Below, piece after piece: positions 32,398 through 42,500 of a stretch of DNA of 48,301 nucleotides. Below the pieces are notes generated by a model, which was not told where the DNA came from, made no database searches, and saw nothing but the letters and a program-made list of their open reading frames with translations. The first letter of the stretch is position 1. Every line of letters starts with the position of its first letter. Source of the DNA: Lachnospiraceae bacterium UBA7589 (GTDB taxonomy: Bacteria > Bacillota > Clostridia > Lachnospirales > Lachnospiraceae); the NCBI GenBank assembly GCA_002476495.1, contig DLKL01000040.1, positions 106,540 to 154,840 of the forward strand, given 5' to 3'. The translations under genes and the position numbers were made by a program.

Positions 32398-33486
32398 ATG
32401 TCACAGAATAATTTAAAGATAGTATTATTTTTATTAAGTGTACTTTTGGTAGGCGGTGTGTACTTATATGTATATAAGCCAAACACAGATGACAAGAAGG
32501 CAATCGAGAGTGAATGTACAACTCTTCAGACAAAGCTTAATGACCTTAGGGCAAAGGAAGCCAACAGAGAGCAATATGAGACAGAGATTGCAGCATACCG
32601 TGCAGGTGTTGATGAGGTTATATCCTACTTCCCTGCCGATCTTAATCAGGAAGTATCGGTTATGTTTATAAAGGGCGTTGAGGAAGCCCACAAGAATAAG
32701 TTCCAGGTAAACACCGTAGGACTCGGACAGCCAAATCAGTTCTACAGCCTCGGAACTTCAGGTGAGGACGGTGCAGGTGCCCAGTATAGCTGTTATGAAG
32801 CAGCATTTCCTATAAGTTATACAGGAACATATGCGGGAATCAAGGACTTTATCGATTACATAATGAATTACAAGTACAGAATGAACATTTCAAGTGTAAG
32901 TATTTCATATGACGTTGAGAATGATATAGCAACCGGTTCTGTTTCACTTAATGCATATTGCGTAACCGGCGGAGACAGAGAAGGCGACAAGGTTAATGTG
33001 GATGTTGAAAACGGTGTTGATAACCTCTTCATAGGAGGCAAGGGTGCAGCAGACCAGAAGAGCTATGTATATGATGCAGACAACGGAGCAAGCATTGCAA
33101 CCACCAACAACATGAAGATTCTTCTTAACAACTCAGAGAATGATACAGCAGACGGTATTATCGTATCTGCAGGCTCAGAGGATACTTATGTAACAAGCAG
33201 CTCAAACAAGGTTGTTGCCGTTGACCTTACTATTGAGGACGAGGATGGCAAGATTATGATGACATATTCCATAGGTAATGACTCATATTCCACAGAGGTT
33301 ACCACAAAGGATGTAACAATCTATGTTAAGTCTTCTGCAAGAGTCGGAGCTGATGACAAGAACGGAGTTAAGCTTAATATTCAAAATACAACAGACTTGA
33401 ATGTATTTGTTAAGGTTGACGGTGATGATACAACTTCTCCAAGATTTGCAGTTGGAAGAAAGTTAGGTACTGTAAAAGTATATTAA
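32398..33486 (+). CDS. pilO: PilO-like pilus alignment protein with extra C-terminal domain
   Basis: A 362-residue bitopic protein: one transmembrane helix (residues about 7-26), a coiled coil (32-65), and a PilO-like domain to about residue 185 (YFPADLNQEVSVMFIKGVEE, then YTGTYAGIKDFIDYI). After that a Gly/Asp/Asn-rich part of about 170 residues, predicted by composition to be beta-rich, is not found in ordinary PilO (about 200 residues). PilO pairs with PilN below the pilus fibre. It follows the PilM-PilN fusion by 15 bp, supporting the assignment; the nature of the extension is unknown. Confidence 0.75.
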   Translation: MSQNNLKIVLFLLSVLLVGGVYLYVYKPNTDDKKAIESECTTLQTKLNDLRAKEANREQYETEIAAYRAGVDEVISYFPADLNQEVSVMFIKGVEEAHKNKFQVNTVGLGQPNQFYSLGTSGEDGAGAQYSCYEAAFPISYTGTYAGIKDFIDYIMNYKYRMNISSVSISYDVENDIATGSVSLNAYCVTGGDREGDKVNVDVENGVDNLFIGGKGAADQKSYVYDADNGASIATTNNMKILLNNSENDTADGIIVSAGSEDTYVTSSSNKVVAVDLTIEDEDGKIMMTYSIGNDSYSTEVTTKDVTIYVKSSARVGADDKNGVKLNIQNTTDLNVFVKVDGDDTTSPRFAVGRKLGTVKVY

Positions 33487-33506
33487 TCTAAGAGAGGATG
33501 GATTTT

Positions 33507-35159
33507 ATGGCAAAAAACAATAATAAGGGTTTCAGTATTGCTGAACTCATAGTCGCCATAGCCATAATGACGTTGCTTTTAACACCTATTCTGAAACAGC
33601 TTTCTGCAACGCTTTCAACCAACAGACGGGCAAAGGAACAGCAATATGCCGTAGAGAATGCAGAATATGTTCTCCAGTATGTTCAGACCGAAAGCCTTGA
33701 CAAACTGGGTGATACAACAGCAGCCGGTGATATTTACTGTGTCAGCAAGAATATAAGCAACGGTGAAGCTGGTAATGAAGCAAAGCATGATTGCAAGGTA
33801 TGTATTATTTCGGGAGACAGTATTGAGTCCAGTCTGGATATTGAATATTCAACCTATGAATATACACTCAATAATGTTGAGCTCGGAAGCAGAAATACCG
33901 TATATACCAGAAAGGTTGTACTGGATGATATAGCTAACCGTATCAAGGTTCTTACCTATACCTCGGATACTGATGAGGACGGAGATGGCGAGTTAGACGA
34001 GTACAGATATGAGATAGTATATAATGCCAAGACTGCCATTGACGGTTTTGAACTCACCTCGGAGGGCAGCATGGTACAATATACAGATGGCTACGTCAGC
34101 GCAATAGTATGTAAGAAGGTAAGAGGTAACGGTTCTTCGGATCCTAACAGCCTTAACATGGGTAACATGCATAACTTTGATTACAAGCAGATGGCGTTAA
34201 TTAATGGTTATACAACCGATTATGATGAACAGGCAGCCGGTGACTTTTACACTGAGACTATGGAGATTTTGAAGAACAGTGATGTTGCCGCCGACAGAGA
34301 GAGATGGGAGAATGCTATAGCAGGAACCATCCAGCTTGACAGCAGGCTTTACATGAGCGGAATGAGGAAGCTTACTACAATTTCCTTATCGGACAACGAA
34401 ACTGAGAAGTATTATGAGGTAAGAGTTTCCGTAGTATACGAGAATACTATCCAGAGTAAATTTATCCAGAAATCCTATGATGATATATATGTTCAGAGGT
34501 TTGAGTATGAGGATAGCACAAACAAGGTTCCGCCGGAAATCTACTTTGAGTACCAGCCTTTTGCAACAGAGAGTGTACGGACAGCTGCAGAGCAATACAT
34601 TAACTATGCAAAGAATGAATATATATTAATTGATAACTCGGTTAAGGATGCCAAGATTTATCTTGTTAAGCCTAAGTGGGATCAGGCCAGGATATTTGTC
34701 AATAATATAATGGATCTTCAGCTTATTGCCGATGATGATACACCTGATCCGATAGATACTTATTATTATACCAATGAGCCCGGCGATGAACTTGCCGGAG
34801 GAAGAAGTAACTTCACAAAGGTTAATATCAATGTGGCATCCGCAAGGGAGCTCAATGATACTAACAGCTTTACAATATACACAAATCTCGATTTGGATGA
34901 TGCGGTTACGGCTGAAGGAGTTAATGCAGATAAACCACAGTTTACACTTAATAAGCCGGAGGTTTATACCAGTGCCGGACCTATGTTCTTAGTTGACGGC
35001 GAGACAAGAACAGCCTTTAGTGTTCCTGCGGATTATCTCAAGAAAATCGAGGATGAGGATTCAAAGGGTGACAGACTTTATACAGCTACAATCACTCTTG
35101 AGCCTGAGACAGAGAATGCAAACACAGTTATATTTACCGGAGCAAAGGGGGGCAATTAG
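33507..35159 (+). CDS. Large minor pilin (type IV prepilin-like), 550 aa
   Basis: The leader MAKNNNKG is followed by mature FSIAELIVAIAIMTLLLTPI with Glu5 present, a class III prepilin signal. The remaining approximately 510 residues form a large exported head of unknown fold with many Asp, Tyr and Asn. Ordinary minor pilins are 120-250 residues. ATG 33507 is preferred to 33498 because AGAGAGG (33491-33497) is 9 bases from the former and would overlap the latter. It sits 20 bp after pilO and directly abuts the next minor pilin-like gene. Confidence 0.85.
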   Translation: MAKNNNKGFSIAELIVAIAIMTLLLTPILKQLSATLSTNRRAKEQQYAVENAEYVLQYVQTESLDKLGDTTAAGDIYCVSKNISNGEAGNEAKHDCKVCIISGDSIESSLDIEYSTYEYTLNNVELGSRNTVYTRKVVLDDIANRIKVLTYTSDTDEDGDGELDEYRYEIVYNAKTAIDGFELTSEGSMVQYTDGYVSAIVCKKVRGNGSSDPNSLNMGNMHNFDYKQMALINGYTTDYDEQAAGDFYTETMEILKNSDVAADRERWENAIAGTIQLDSRLYMSGMRKLTTISLSDNETEKYYEVRVSVVYENTIQSKFIQKSYDDIYVQRFEYEDSTNKVPPEIYFEYQPFATESVRTAAEQYINYAKNEYILIDNSVKDAKIYLVKPKWDQARIFVNNIMDLQLIADDDTPDPIDTYYYTNEPGDELAGGRSNFTKVNINVASARELNDTNSFTIYTNLDLDDAVTAEGVNADKPQFTLNKPEVYTSAGPMFLVDGETRTAFSVPADYLKKIEDEDSKGDRLYTATITLEPETENANTVIFTGAKGGN

Positions 35160-38021
35160 TTGAAAAAATTCATTAAAAGATTAAAAAAACTAAATAACCA
35201 TGGTTCCAGTATAGTTATGGTTGTGGTTGCCCTGGGCTTTATAGGTATTATAATCGGCGCACTTTTATCTGCAGCCGGATATGCTTATAAGCTTAAGCTG
35301 GAGAACAAAAACTCTAAGAATAACTTTTACTATGTTGAGCAGGCTATGCAGGAAATATACGCAGGTGTAGGTGCTCATACAATAGAAGAAATGAAGGATG
35401 CTTATACATATACTGTAGAGAATATGGTAAGATTTGATCCTAACATCGGTACCTACGTTACATTGGACGATGATGTGGCTAATGAAATGTTCAAGGACAA
35501 ATTCATGAAGAATGTTATAGACAGTGAATTCTTTGCCATGGGTGACAAAGCTATGGCAGAGGTTCTTGAAAGCTACATATCCAATGATACGGTTAAGCTG
35601 GATAAGGAGAAGGTAAACCTTCAGGTTTCGGCAGACAAGATAGTTATCAAGGATGTAACTCTTACCCGTATGCAGGAATATGATAAGTCTACGGCAGCCG
35701 GTACCTATGTACAGACAATTTCTACCGATATTGTAATCAGTGAGCCGGATTTCTCCGTAAGATTCAATAATATGGCATCCGATTATTCGGGAATATTCAA
35801 ATATGCCCTTGTAGGCGATATGGGTATTCAGATTGTCAATAATACTAATCTTAAGATTAACGGTAATATCTACGCATCCGCAGATTATTATAACAAGCAA
35901 TATAATATGGCAGGTGACGATGAGACCGTATTTTCTACCAAGGATGGAGAAGGTAAAATACAATATGAGTACAATTTATCTCCTGTAACCTCTAAGGTTC
36001 CAACGGATTTAACCGGAACTAACGGTTACGTCAACAGGGTGGCAGATCCGGCTACACTTAAGCTTTTGCCATTTGACGGTGAGAATACCTACAGTATGAA
36101 TTCAGGTCTTTATATGTCAGGAAGTAATGTAACTCTTGTAGCAGACAGGGTTATCGTTCCTGGTACTGTTGCAGTTATGGATTCCTCCGAGCTTACTGTA
36201 TTTGGTACAGCCGGAAGCGTATCCGAGGTATGGGCAGACAATATTGTGCTGGGAGGTTCAACCAAGGTTACTCCTGTTGCAGCGGGAGATCCGAGCAAGG
36301 GAGTAAAGTATGAAGGTGCAACAGCAATCTTCGGTGGTAACCTGTATGTAAGAGATGATACAGAAATCAACGCAAAGGGCTCTGAGTTTGTTCTCCATGG
36401 TTCATATTACGGATATGGAAACAGTACCTCCAAGGATACCAGAACCTTTGTACCTACCGTAGACAAGGATCATTTCCAGATTACCAATGGTTCATCTACA
36501 GAAAACAGAGGACATTATAACAGTAGTTCTATCGTGGTAAACGGAGAGAATTCAACTCTTGATTTGTCAGAGGCAAAGCAGATTTACCTTGCAGGTAGAG
36601 CTTACATAGAATTGTCAAAGGATGTTAAGGGCTCATCTTCAGAGGACGGAAGCGTATATAGCGAAACCTTTACCTATATGCCGACATATACCGATGCGGA
36701 TGAAAAGACCCAGTTTATAAGAGATTATAAGACTGCAGAAAGTATTTCGGTTAAGAGTAACCAGGTTATGTATAACATTTCAAGTCTTGGAACCAAGAAG
36801 AGCTACTCTCTTACCGATGATATCGAATTTGACGTCATAAGTCTTTCCGGAAAGCCAAATGCACAGATTGTTTTCGGAGAATTTTTCCCTGAAATAATCT
36901 TTGGAAACAATGTACCTTGCGTAGAGCAGATAGTTGACGGCAAGACAGTATATCTTGTCGATTTTGAAACAGGCTTTGCCATTCTTAAGCGGGTTTCGGA
37001 GGACTGGTCACAGGCTGATGTAGGTGTTGAGCAATGGAAGGCTGCAAGAGAAGTACTCAGAAGCAATGAAGCAGATGAGATACGCACAGTTAATGATTTG
37101 TCTCTTGCCTTTGCCATGAGATATTATGATTTTGTTTCCAAAAATAAGGATACAGAATTAAGAGATATTACAGCATATGATGAATTTGAAGCAGGTAATA
37201 TTATTATTCCTGACAATTCAGGCGAGATAGACTTTGCCAACATGGCTCAGATATATTCAAGCGGTGCCATTACAACAAAGAGCGGCAATACCTTTACCAT
37301 GGTTACAAATAATAATACTACAGCAGTTAATGCATTGTTAAGTGACAGTGATTTTAAGGATAATTATATATATAATTCGTCTGATAATACATATTCAGAC
37401 CCTGGTAATGCTTTTATATTCTCAAAGGATATGGAGATTGAATATAATTATCTCAAGTGGAATCTTGACCATTACAATGCTGCCAGCGATGAACAGGCAT
37501 ATGTACAGTCAATGATTGCAGAAAAAGGAGAGAGCATTACTCCTATACACAAGTACCTGGTTATGAACAAGGTTACCGGTGTTACCAATGTAACTACTAC
37601 TTCAGGATATAAGGTAATAATAAGTGATTCTGATGTTGTCGTTAAGGACGGAACCGCCAAATCCATATCAGGTGTAATTATTGCCAAGGGTGATGTTACC
37701 TTTGATGAAAACGTGGAAAGCTTCGAAGGCATGATAGTAGCAGGCGGCAAGATTTATATAGGCGAAAATCTTAAGAGTCTGAACGCCAGCCCTAATGTAT
37801 GCCGTGGAGTTTTAAGAGACTGTATAACAACCGGTGATGCTGTCTCACTCAAGATACTTAATGTATTTAAGGAATATGAGAATTATACGGCAGATGGATC
37901 GGGAAGCGTTTCCGATGATGAAGAAATATCAATCGATGCTATTGATTATACTCAGGTTGTCAGCATGACAAACTGGATGAAGAATGTAGGAGGTGGCTAT
38001 GATGAAGCAGAGACACCTTAA
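35160..38021 (+). CDS. Giant minor pilin-like protein without Glu5 (PilX/GspK-like), 953 aa
   Basis: The N-terminus has a basic leader ending NNHG, then SSIVMVVVALGFIGIIIGAL. This is a prepilin-type signal after Gly15, but mature residue 5 is Met instead of Glu. GspK/PilX-type tip subunits also lack Glu5, so a tip or initiation role is plausible. Residues about 190-480 and 880-925 carry short Gly/Val repeats (NLKINGNIYASAD, GVIIAKGDVTFDENVESF) that read like a right-handed beta-helix, resembling bactofilin repeats. The TTG start at 35160 touches the previous stop, with GGGGGG about 8 bases upstream. It overlaps the next gene by 20 bp. Length far exceeds known tip pilins. Confidence 0.75.
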   Translation: MKKFIKRLKKLNNHGSSIVMVVVALGFIGIIIGALLSAAGYAYKLKLENKNSKNNFYYVEQAMQEIYAGVGAHTIEEMKDAYTYTVENMVRFDPNIGTYVTLDDDVANEMFKDKFMKNVIDSEFFAMGDKAMAEVLESYISNDTVKLDKEKVNLQVSADKIVIKDVTLTRMQEYDKSTAAGTYVQTISTDIVISEPDFSVRFNNMASDYSGIFKYALVGDMGIQIVNNTNLKINGNIYASADYYNKQYNMAGDDETVFSTKDGEGKIQYEYNLSPVTSKVPTDLTGTNGYVNRVADPATLKLLPFDGENTYSMNSGLYMSGSNVTLVADRVIVPGTVAVMDSSELTVFGTAGSVSEVWADNIVLGGSTKVTPVAAGDPSKGVKYEGATAIFGGNLYVRDDTEINAKGSEFVLHGSYYGYGNSTSKDTRTFVPTVDKDHFQITNGSSTENRGHYNSSSIVVNGENSTLDLSEAKQIYLAGRAYIELSKDVKGSSSEDGSVYSETFTYMPTYTDADEKTQFIRDYKTAESISVKSNQVMYNISSLGTKKSYSLTDDIEFDVISLSGKPNAQIVFGEFFPEIIFGNNVPCVEQIVDGKTVYLVDFETGFAILKRVSEDWSQADVGVEQWKAAREVLRSNEADEIRTVNDLSLAFAMRYYDFVSKNKDTELRDITAYDEFEAGNIIIPDNSGEIDFANMAQIYSSGAITTKSGNTFTMVTNNNTTAVNALLSDSDFKDNYIYNSSDNTYSDPGNAFIFSKDMEIEYNYLKWNLDHYNAASDEQAYVQSMIAEKGESITPIHKYLVMNKVTGVTNVTTTSGYKVIISDSDVVVKDGTAKSISGVIIAKGDVTFDENVESFEGMIVAGGKIYIGENLKSLNASPNVCRGVLRDCITTGDAVSLKILNVFKEYENYTADGSGSVSDDEEISIDAIDYTQVVSMTNWMKNVGGGYDEAETP

Positions 38022-38577
38022 GAATAATAACAAAGGCTATTCTCTTGTAGAGATGATTATATGTATTGCCGTAATAGCAATACTTTCGGGTATAGCTCTT
38101 GTGACGATAACATTACTTCATTCAGCAAAGGCAAAGGAAGCCTCCGTAACCTTCACCTCTGAGCTTTCCGATACAGCGATTAAGGCAAAAAATCAGGTGG
38201 TTGTCATTGAAACCGATGACGGAAGCAAGGTAAAATATCCAAATTACAATTTCTGCCTGAAGCTTTATAAGGATGATGACAGATATTACATCAAGAAGGG
38301 GTATTATAATCCGGAAGCCGGTTCAGAGGCAACAAAATACATTTTCCCGGAGGCCGGTAATCCCAATGACGGAAAAGGCATAAGCCTTTCCTCAAAGGTT
38401 ACGATAACCTATACACCTGAGGGTGGAACAGAGGCTGATCTGGATTATGTATATATTGTATATGACAGAAAAGGCAGATGCATTAACGGAAGTGGCATGT
38501 ACAGCTTCTACAAAAACCAAGAGGCACTTATAGCAGATGTAAAAGTAAACAAAAACGGCAGCTACCAATCATATTAA
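38002..38577 (+). CDS. Minor pilin (type IV prepilin-like), 191 aa
   Basis: The leader ends NNNKG, then mature YSLVEMIICIAVIAILSGIA with Glu5, a class III prepilin sequence. It has a small exported head of about 150 residues containing GRCINGSG near the C-terminus. Tyr at mature position 1 in place of Phe is tolerated by prepilin peptidases. TAGGAGG (37987-37993) gives 8 bases to ATG 38002; ATG 37999 is the alternative. It overlaps the end of the 953-aa gene by 20 bp, implying coupled translation and equal dosage. Confidence 0.85.
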   Translation: MKQRHLKNNNKGYSLVEMIICIAVIAILSGIALVTITLLHSAKAKEASVTFTSELSDTAIKAKNQVVVIETDDGSKVKYPNYNFCLKLYKDDDRYYIKKGYYNPEAGSEATKYIFPEAGNPNDGKGISLSSKVTITYTPEGGTEADLDYVYIVYDRKGRCINGSGMYSFYKNQEALIADVKVNKNGSYQSY

Positions 38578-38594
38578 GTAAGGAGTGAGAAACT

Positions 38595-39563
38595 ATGAAA
38601 AAAACAGGAAAAAGTAATAGTGGTTTCACTCTGATAGAGTTGATAATTGCTATTGCGATACTAGCTTTCTTGATGACGGCAATTGCGTCCTTTATGGGCT
38701 CGGGAGTGCTTAGCTTTAAGAAAGCAAAGGCCGATATTACGGTTCACAATTCGGCCCAGGATACTTACAACCAGCTTATGGATTCCATAATGCAGTCAAA
38801 TGACATTGTAGTCTATGCTTACACAGTTAACACTACTCCGCCGGAGGATGGTTCACCTGTTGTTTCAAGTGTGGATTTTAGTGTAAGCGGTGATGGCATC
38901 AAGGCTACACTGAATTCCGGACCTAGATACTATGTCAGGGACAAGGCACAGTGGGATGCCTTTAAGGTAACAGACGAATGTAAGGATGCTGCGGCAACTC
39001 CGATATATTATAAGGATATACCGGAAGGAACAACCTTGTATGTTAAAGAGATAATAACAGATGTATCCATACCTGTGGATTTGACTTACGCTACACCTGT
39101 GGAAGCAAATAATTACGAGAATGATATAACAGACGAGATAGTCAGCATAAAGCGAGAAACCCATAAGGTTAAGAAGGATGACGGAAGCTATGTCAGTGGA
39201 GCCGGTGTTGCAACCATTGACGGTGATATTGTATATAATGTTAAGGATACACAGAGAAACATATTCACCTTTGACAAAGAGAATATGTATTATGAAACAA
39301 GATATGCATTTATGACCGGGCTTAATGATGTATATGACAGCTCAGATGATTCTGATTCAATGAGTAATTACCTTTATACAGAATCCTTAAGCTATGTGGA
39401 GAATAAGGATTCCGGGGTGAATCTTACAGGATGTGTTCTTACGGTTGATGCAAAATCCGGGGCAGTGGATATTGATCTGATGTTCTCCGATAAGAATGCA
39501 ACTTATACAACCCAGGGTATGGTTAAGTTTAGAAACTCTTATGTATTAAGAGCAAAGAAGTAA
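38595..39563 (+). CDS. Minor pilin (PilW-like prepilin), 322 aa
   Basis: The leader MKKTGKSNSG is followed by FTLIELIIAIAILAFLMTAI with Glu5. The pattern GVLSFKKAKADITVHNSAQD after the helix resembles PilW/PulJ-type minor pilins, which are larger than the others and help initiate fibre assembly. The rest is a Asp/Ser/Thr-rich exported head of unknown fold. AAGGAGTGAG stands before ATG 38595, 17 bp after the previous stop. The 1810-aa gene follows 15 bp later. Confidence 0.85.
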   Translation: MKKTGKSNSGFTLIELIIAIAILAFLMTAIASFMGSGVLSFKKAKADITVHNSAQDTYNQLMDSIMQSNDIVVYAYTVNTTPPEDGSPVVSSVDFSVSGDGIKATLNSGPRYYVRDKAQWDAFKVTDECKDAAATPIYYKDIPEGTTLYVKEIITDVSIPVDLTYATPVEANNYENDITDEIVSIKRETHKVKKDDGSYVSGAGVATIDGDIVYNVKDTQRNIFTFDKENMYYETRYAFMTGLNDVYDSSDDSDSMSNYLYTESLSYVENKDSGVNLTGCVLTVDAKSGAVDIDLMFSDKNATYTTQGMVKFRNSYVLRAKK

Positions 39564-39578
39564 AAGGAGGTAGGATAG

Positions 39579-42500
39579 ATGAAAAGAAACAAAAAGCGTA
39601 CTGTTTTAGCTTTGGCAGCCATGCTTGTTATGACATTGGCAGTTACAGTTGTCTCCTTCTCCTTGGCTAAGCTGGGTGGCAGAAAAGTACAGAATGCTGA
39701 CCCCGGAATAGGAGTAGCCAGTGTTACAGGCAATGCCCTTACTAATATTGATTATATTATTAAGGCAGGCAGTGAGGCAGGCTCGGAGCCATACAAAATT
39801 GTAGAGATTGGCTCTGTAAGGGCAGGCAGTGCAGCAACAAACTTTGAAACTTTTTTTGAGACCTTTGTGACAAACGGAGATTTCAAGGAATATGTTATTA
39901 ACGGCAACAAGACTCTTAATGATGATGCAATTATCCAGGCATTTTTGACTAACGGCACCTTTAAGTATGATTATTTCTACTCAGGGGACGTAACCGGTGA
40001 TAATGCAAAGGCATTGGAGACAATTGCCCAGGCTGATTTGATTTATGTAAGTGCCGAAAAGCCTTACTCAATTACTAACGGTAACGATTTTTCAGAGGAC
40101 TTATACAATCTTCTTCATGTTACTGCAGTTGGTGATTATAAGCCATTTATAATCGATAAGCCGACCTCGGCGGGAACCTCTGATGACCCGTCAGACAGTA
40201 CTAATCTTACTGTAAACCAGATGGTTTCAAGGTACTTTGTTAAGATGGGTTCACAGTATAAGGCATATTATTGGGATGCAAGCCTTATAACAGGAAGCGA
40301 TGAAGCTGCGGCAAATACGTTTTACCAAGCAGGCATTGGCTCCGGTTCTAACTATACAGGCATCAACGGTAGAGTAAGACAGAATTACTGGACTAATATC
40401 AAAATGGACCAGACATCCCAGGATCAGTTCAGAATGGCTGATATTCTGATCATCAGTGGTGGCAATGGCTTTAGTGATGTTATGTTTAATAGAACCATGG
40501 CCGGCGCAACAGACACCGGATTGGCATCCATATATGAGATTTTAAGTGACAGTGAATCACAGGAACTGACTCTGGGAGCAAACCAGAAGTTATATAAATT
40601 AGAAGATACTACACCTATCAAGGCTCATGGTTATAATGACAGATATGCAATCACACCTGATTATGCGAGAGTAACTGATATTACCCTTGCTGATTTAGAG
40701 CTTGATACTTATGCTGATTTAGATTTCACACAATATGATATGGTTATATTAGCCGATGAGTGTAAGGACAAGGTTATATCTGCCGATTTGTATAAAAAGC
40801 TGGTAGGTGTTATGTATGCAAATGTTCATATGGTGTACAACAAAGGGCTTGCCGATGCTTCATCAGGCAGCACCGGAGGTTCGGCTGCTGTAGATACAAA
40901 GTCCAATTATTATGAGCTTTATTGTATGGTGGCAACCAATGATGATATTGCAAGATATCCTAATGTAATGGTAACTGAAAAGGCAAAGCTTAGCATTATT
41001 GCTTCAAGTAAGAGCGCAGCATCATGCAAAGGAATAGCCGATATAATTAATAACGGTTCCTTCAGGGGAATAGGTGGACCTGGCTCTACTTCAACAGCCT
41101 TTACGGTTCTTGAGATACAGCCATGTTATCCGGTTGATACAGTGATTGCACAGGCAAAGAAACAGTATTATTCTGTGCCATCTGAGGTGATTAACGGAAA
41201 AACAAGAGAGCAGATAGGTATTGACGCTTCCACAGGAACATACAACATTCTGGACGCAGACGGTAATTCAATTGATATTAAGAAGGCACCGGAATACTAT
41301 GCATGGGAGCTTTCAGAGGCAAAGATAGCCGATGCTCTCGACATGGATGTGAAGCAGGTAAAGGTTGTACATATGTCATCTGAGGAATTTGCAACCAGCA
41401 AGGATGCGGTTCTCGGCAATTATGACATGGTTTATATCGGTGGTAACACCTCTGCTTTAAAGGACGAAAACTCCTGGATGAGCTTAAAGGCGATTCATAA
41501 TGACTTTAATATTGCAAGTATAAATGACAAGAGCAGGCTGCCTGTATTTACCATGTATACACATACAGGTGATATGGTCAGGAATGAGCTTTCTGTTGAG
41601 GAGGGTCCTGTACCGAGAGGTACTCCTATAAATGCCGCTCCGGGACATACCAACGATGAAACCTTTGTTACCTTAAACGGTAATGACATAACCTATAATG
41701 GACTTGAGGAACTTCAGAAATTTGTCGATGCGGGAATGCCTGTTCTTATCAGCACTGATGTATCGATTCCTTACAATGTAATTAAGGGAAGTGTTAATCC
41801 ATATCTTCAGAACCGCATTGATCCGGATTCATATATGTATAAGTTCCTTGCATATTGTGACGGTAAGAATTCTGTTACATGGGATTTTGATAAAGGTGTA
41901 ACAGAGTTTGTGGATAATGACGGTGGCAGATTAGGCGATACTCTTACAGGTAAGGTTGAGGTATTTAGCGGTAATGCAAAGACTGCACTTAAGGATTTAT
42001 ATACAACAAACAATAAGAGACCTAAGCTTGCTGTAACAAGCATGCCTGCTGTGTATAATGTTTACGATTCATCAACCAAAACCTCGTCATTGACACTTAA
42101 TTATAAGTTTGATGTCACAGGTAGTGCAAAGTATGACATATATCTCTATGCCGACTATGATAAGAACAGTATTTTTACTGACAGTGAGATTATAGGACAG
42201 GATAGTAATACCAATACATTATCCGTCAATCTTGCAACCAGGGATAAATACGGTGATGATTATTCAGGTCCGGTATACTGGAAGCTTGAAATTGTAGATA
42301 AGGACACAGGAGCTGCAGTAAGCGTATCAAAGCTTGCATATATCCAGCCTGAAAGCTCCTCTAAGAAGCAGGTAAGGGTTCTTCAGATTCTTCCTGACAA
42401 GACTATAAAACAAGCGTACGGTGAAAACAGCTGGGTATCTCTTATATTCTGTACAGAATGCCAGAGAGCAATTGAGATTCTGGATAGGAATCCCGGATAT

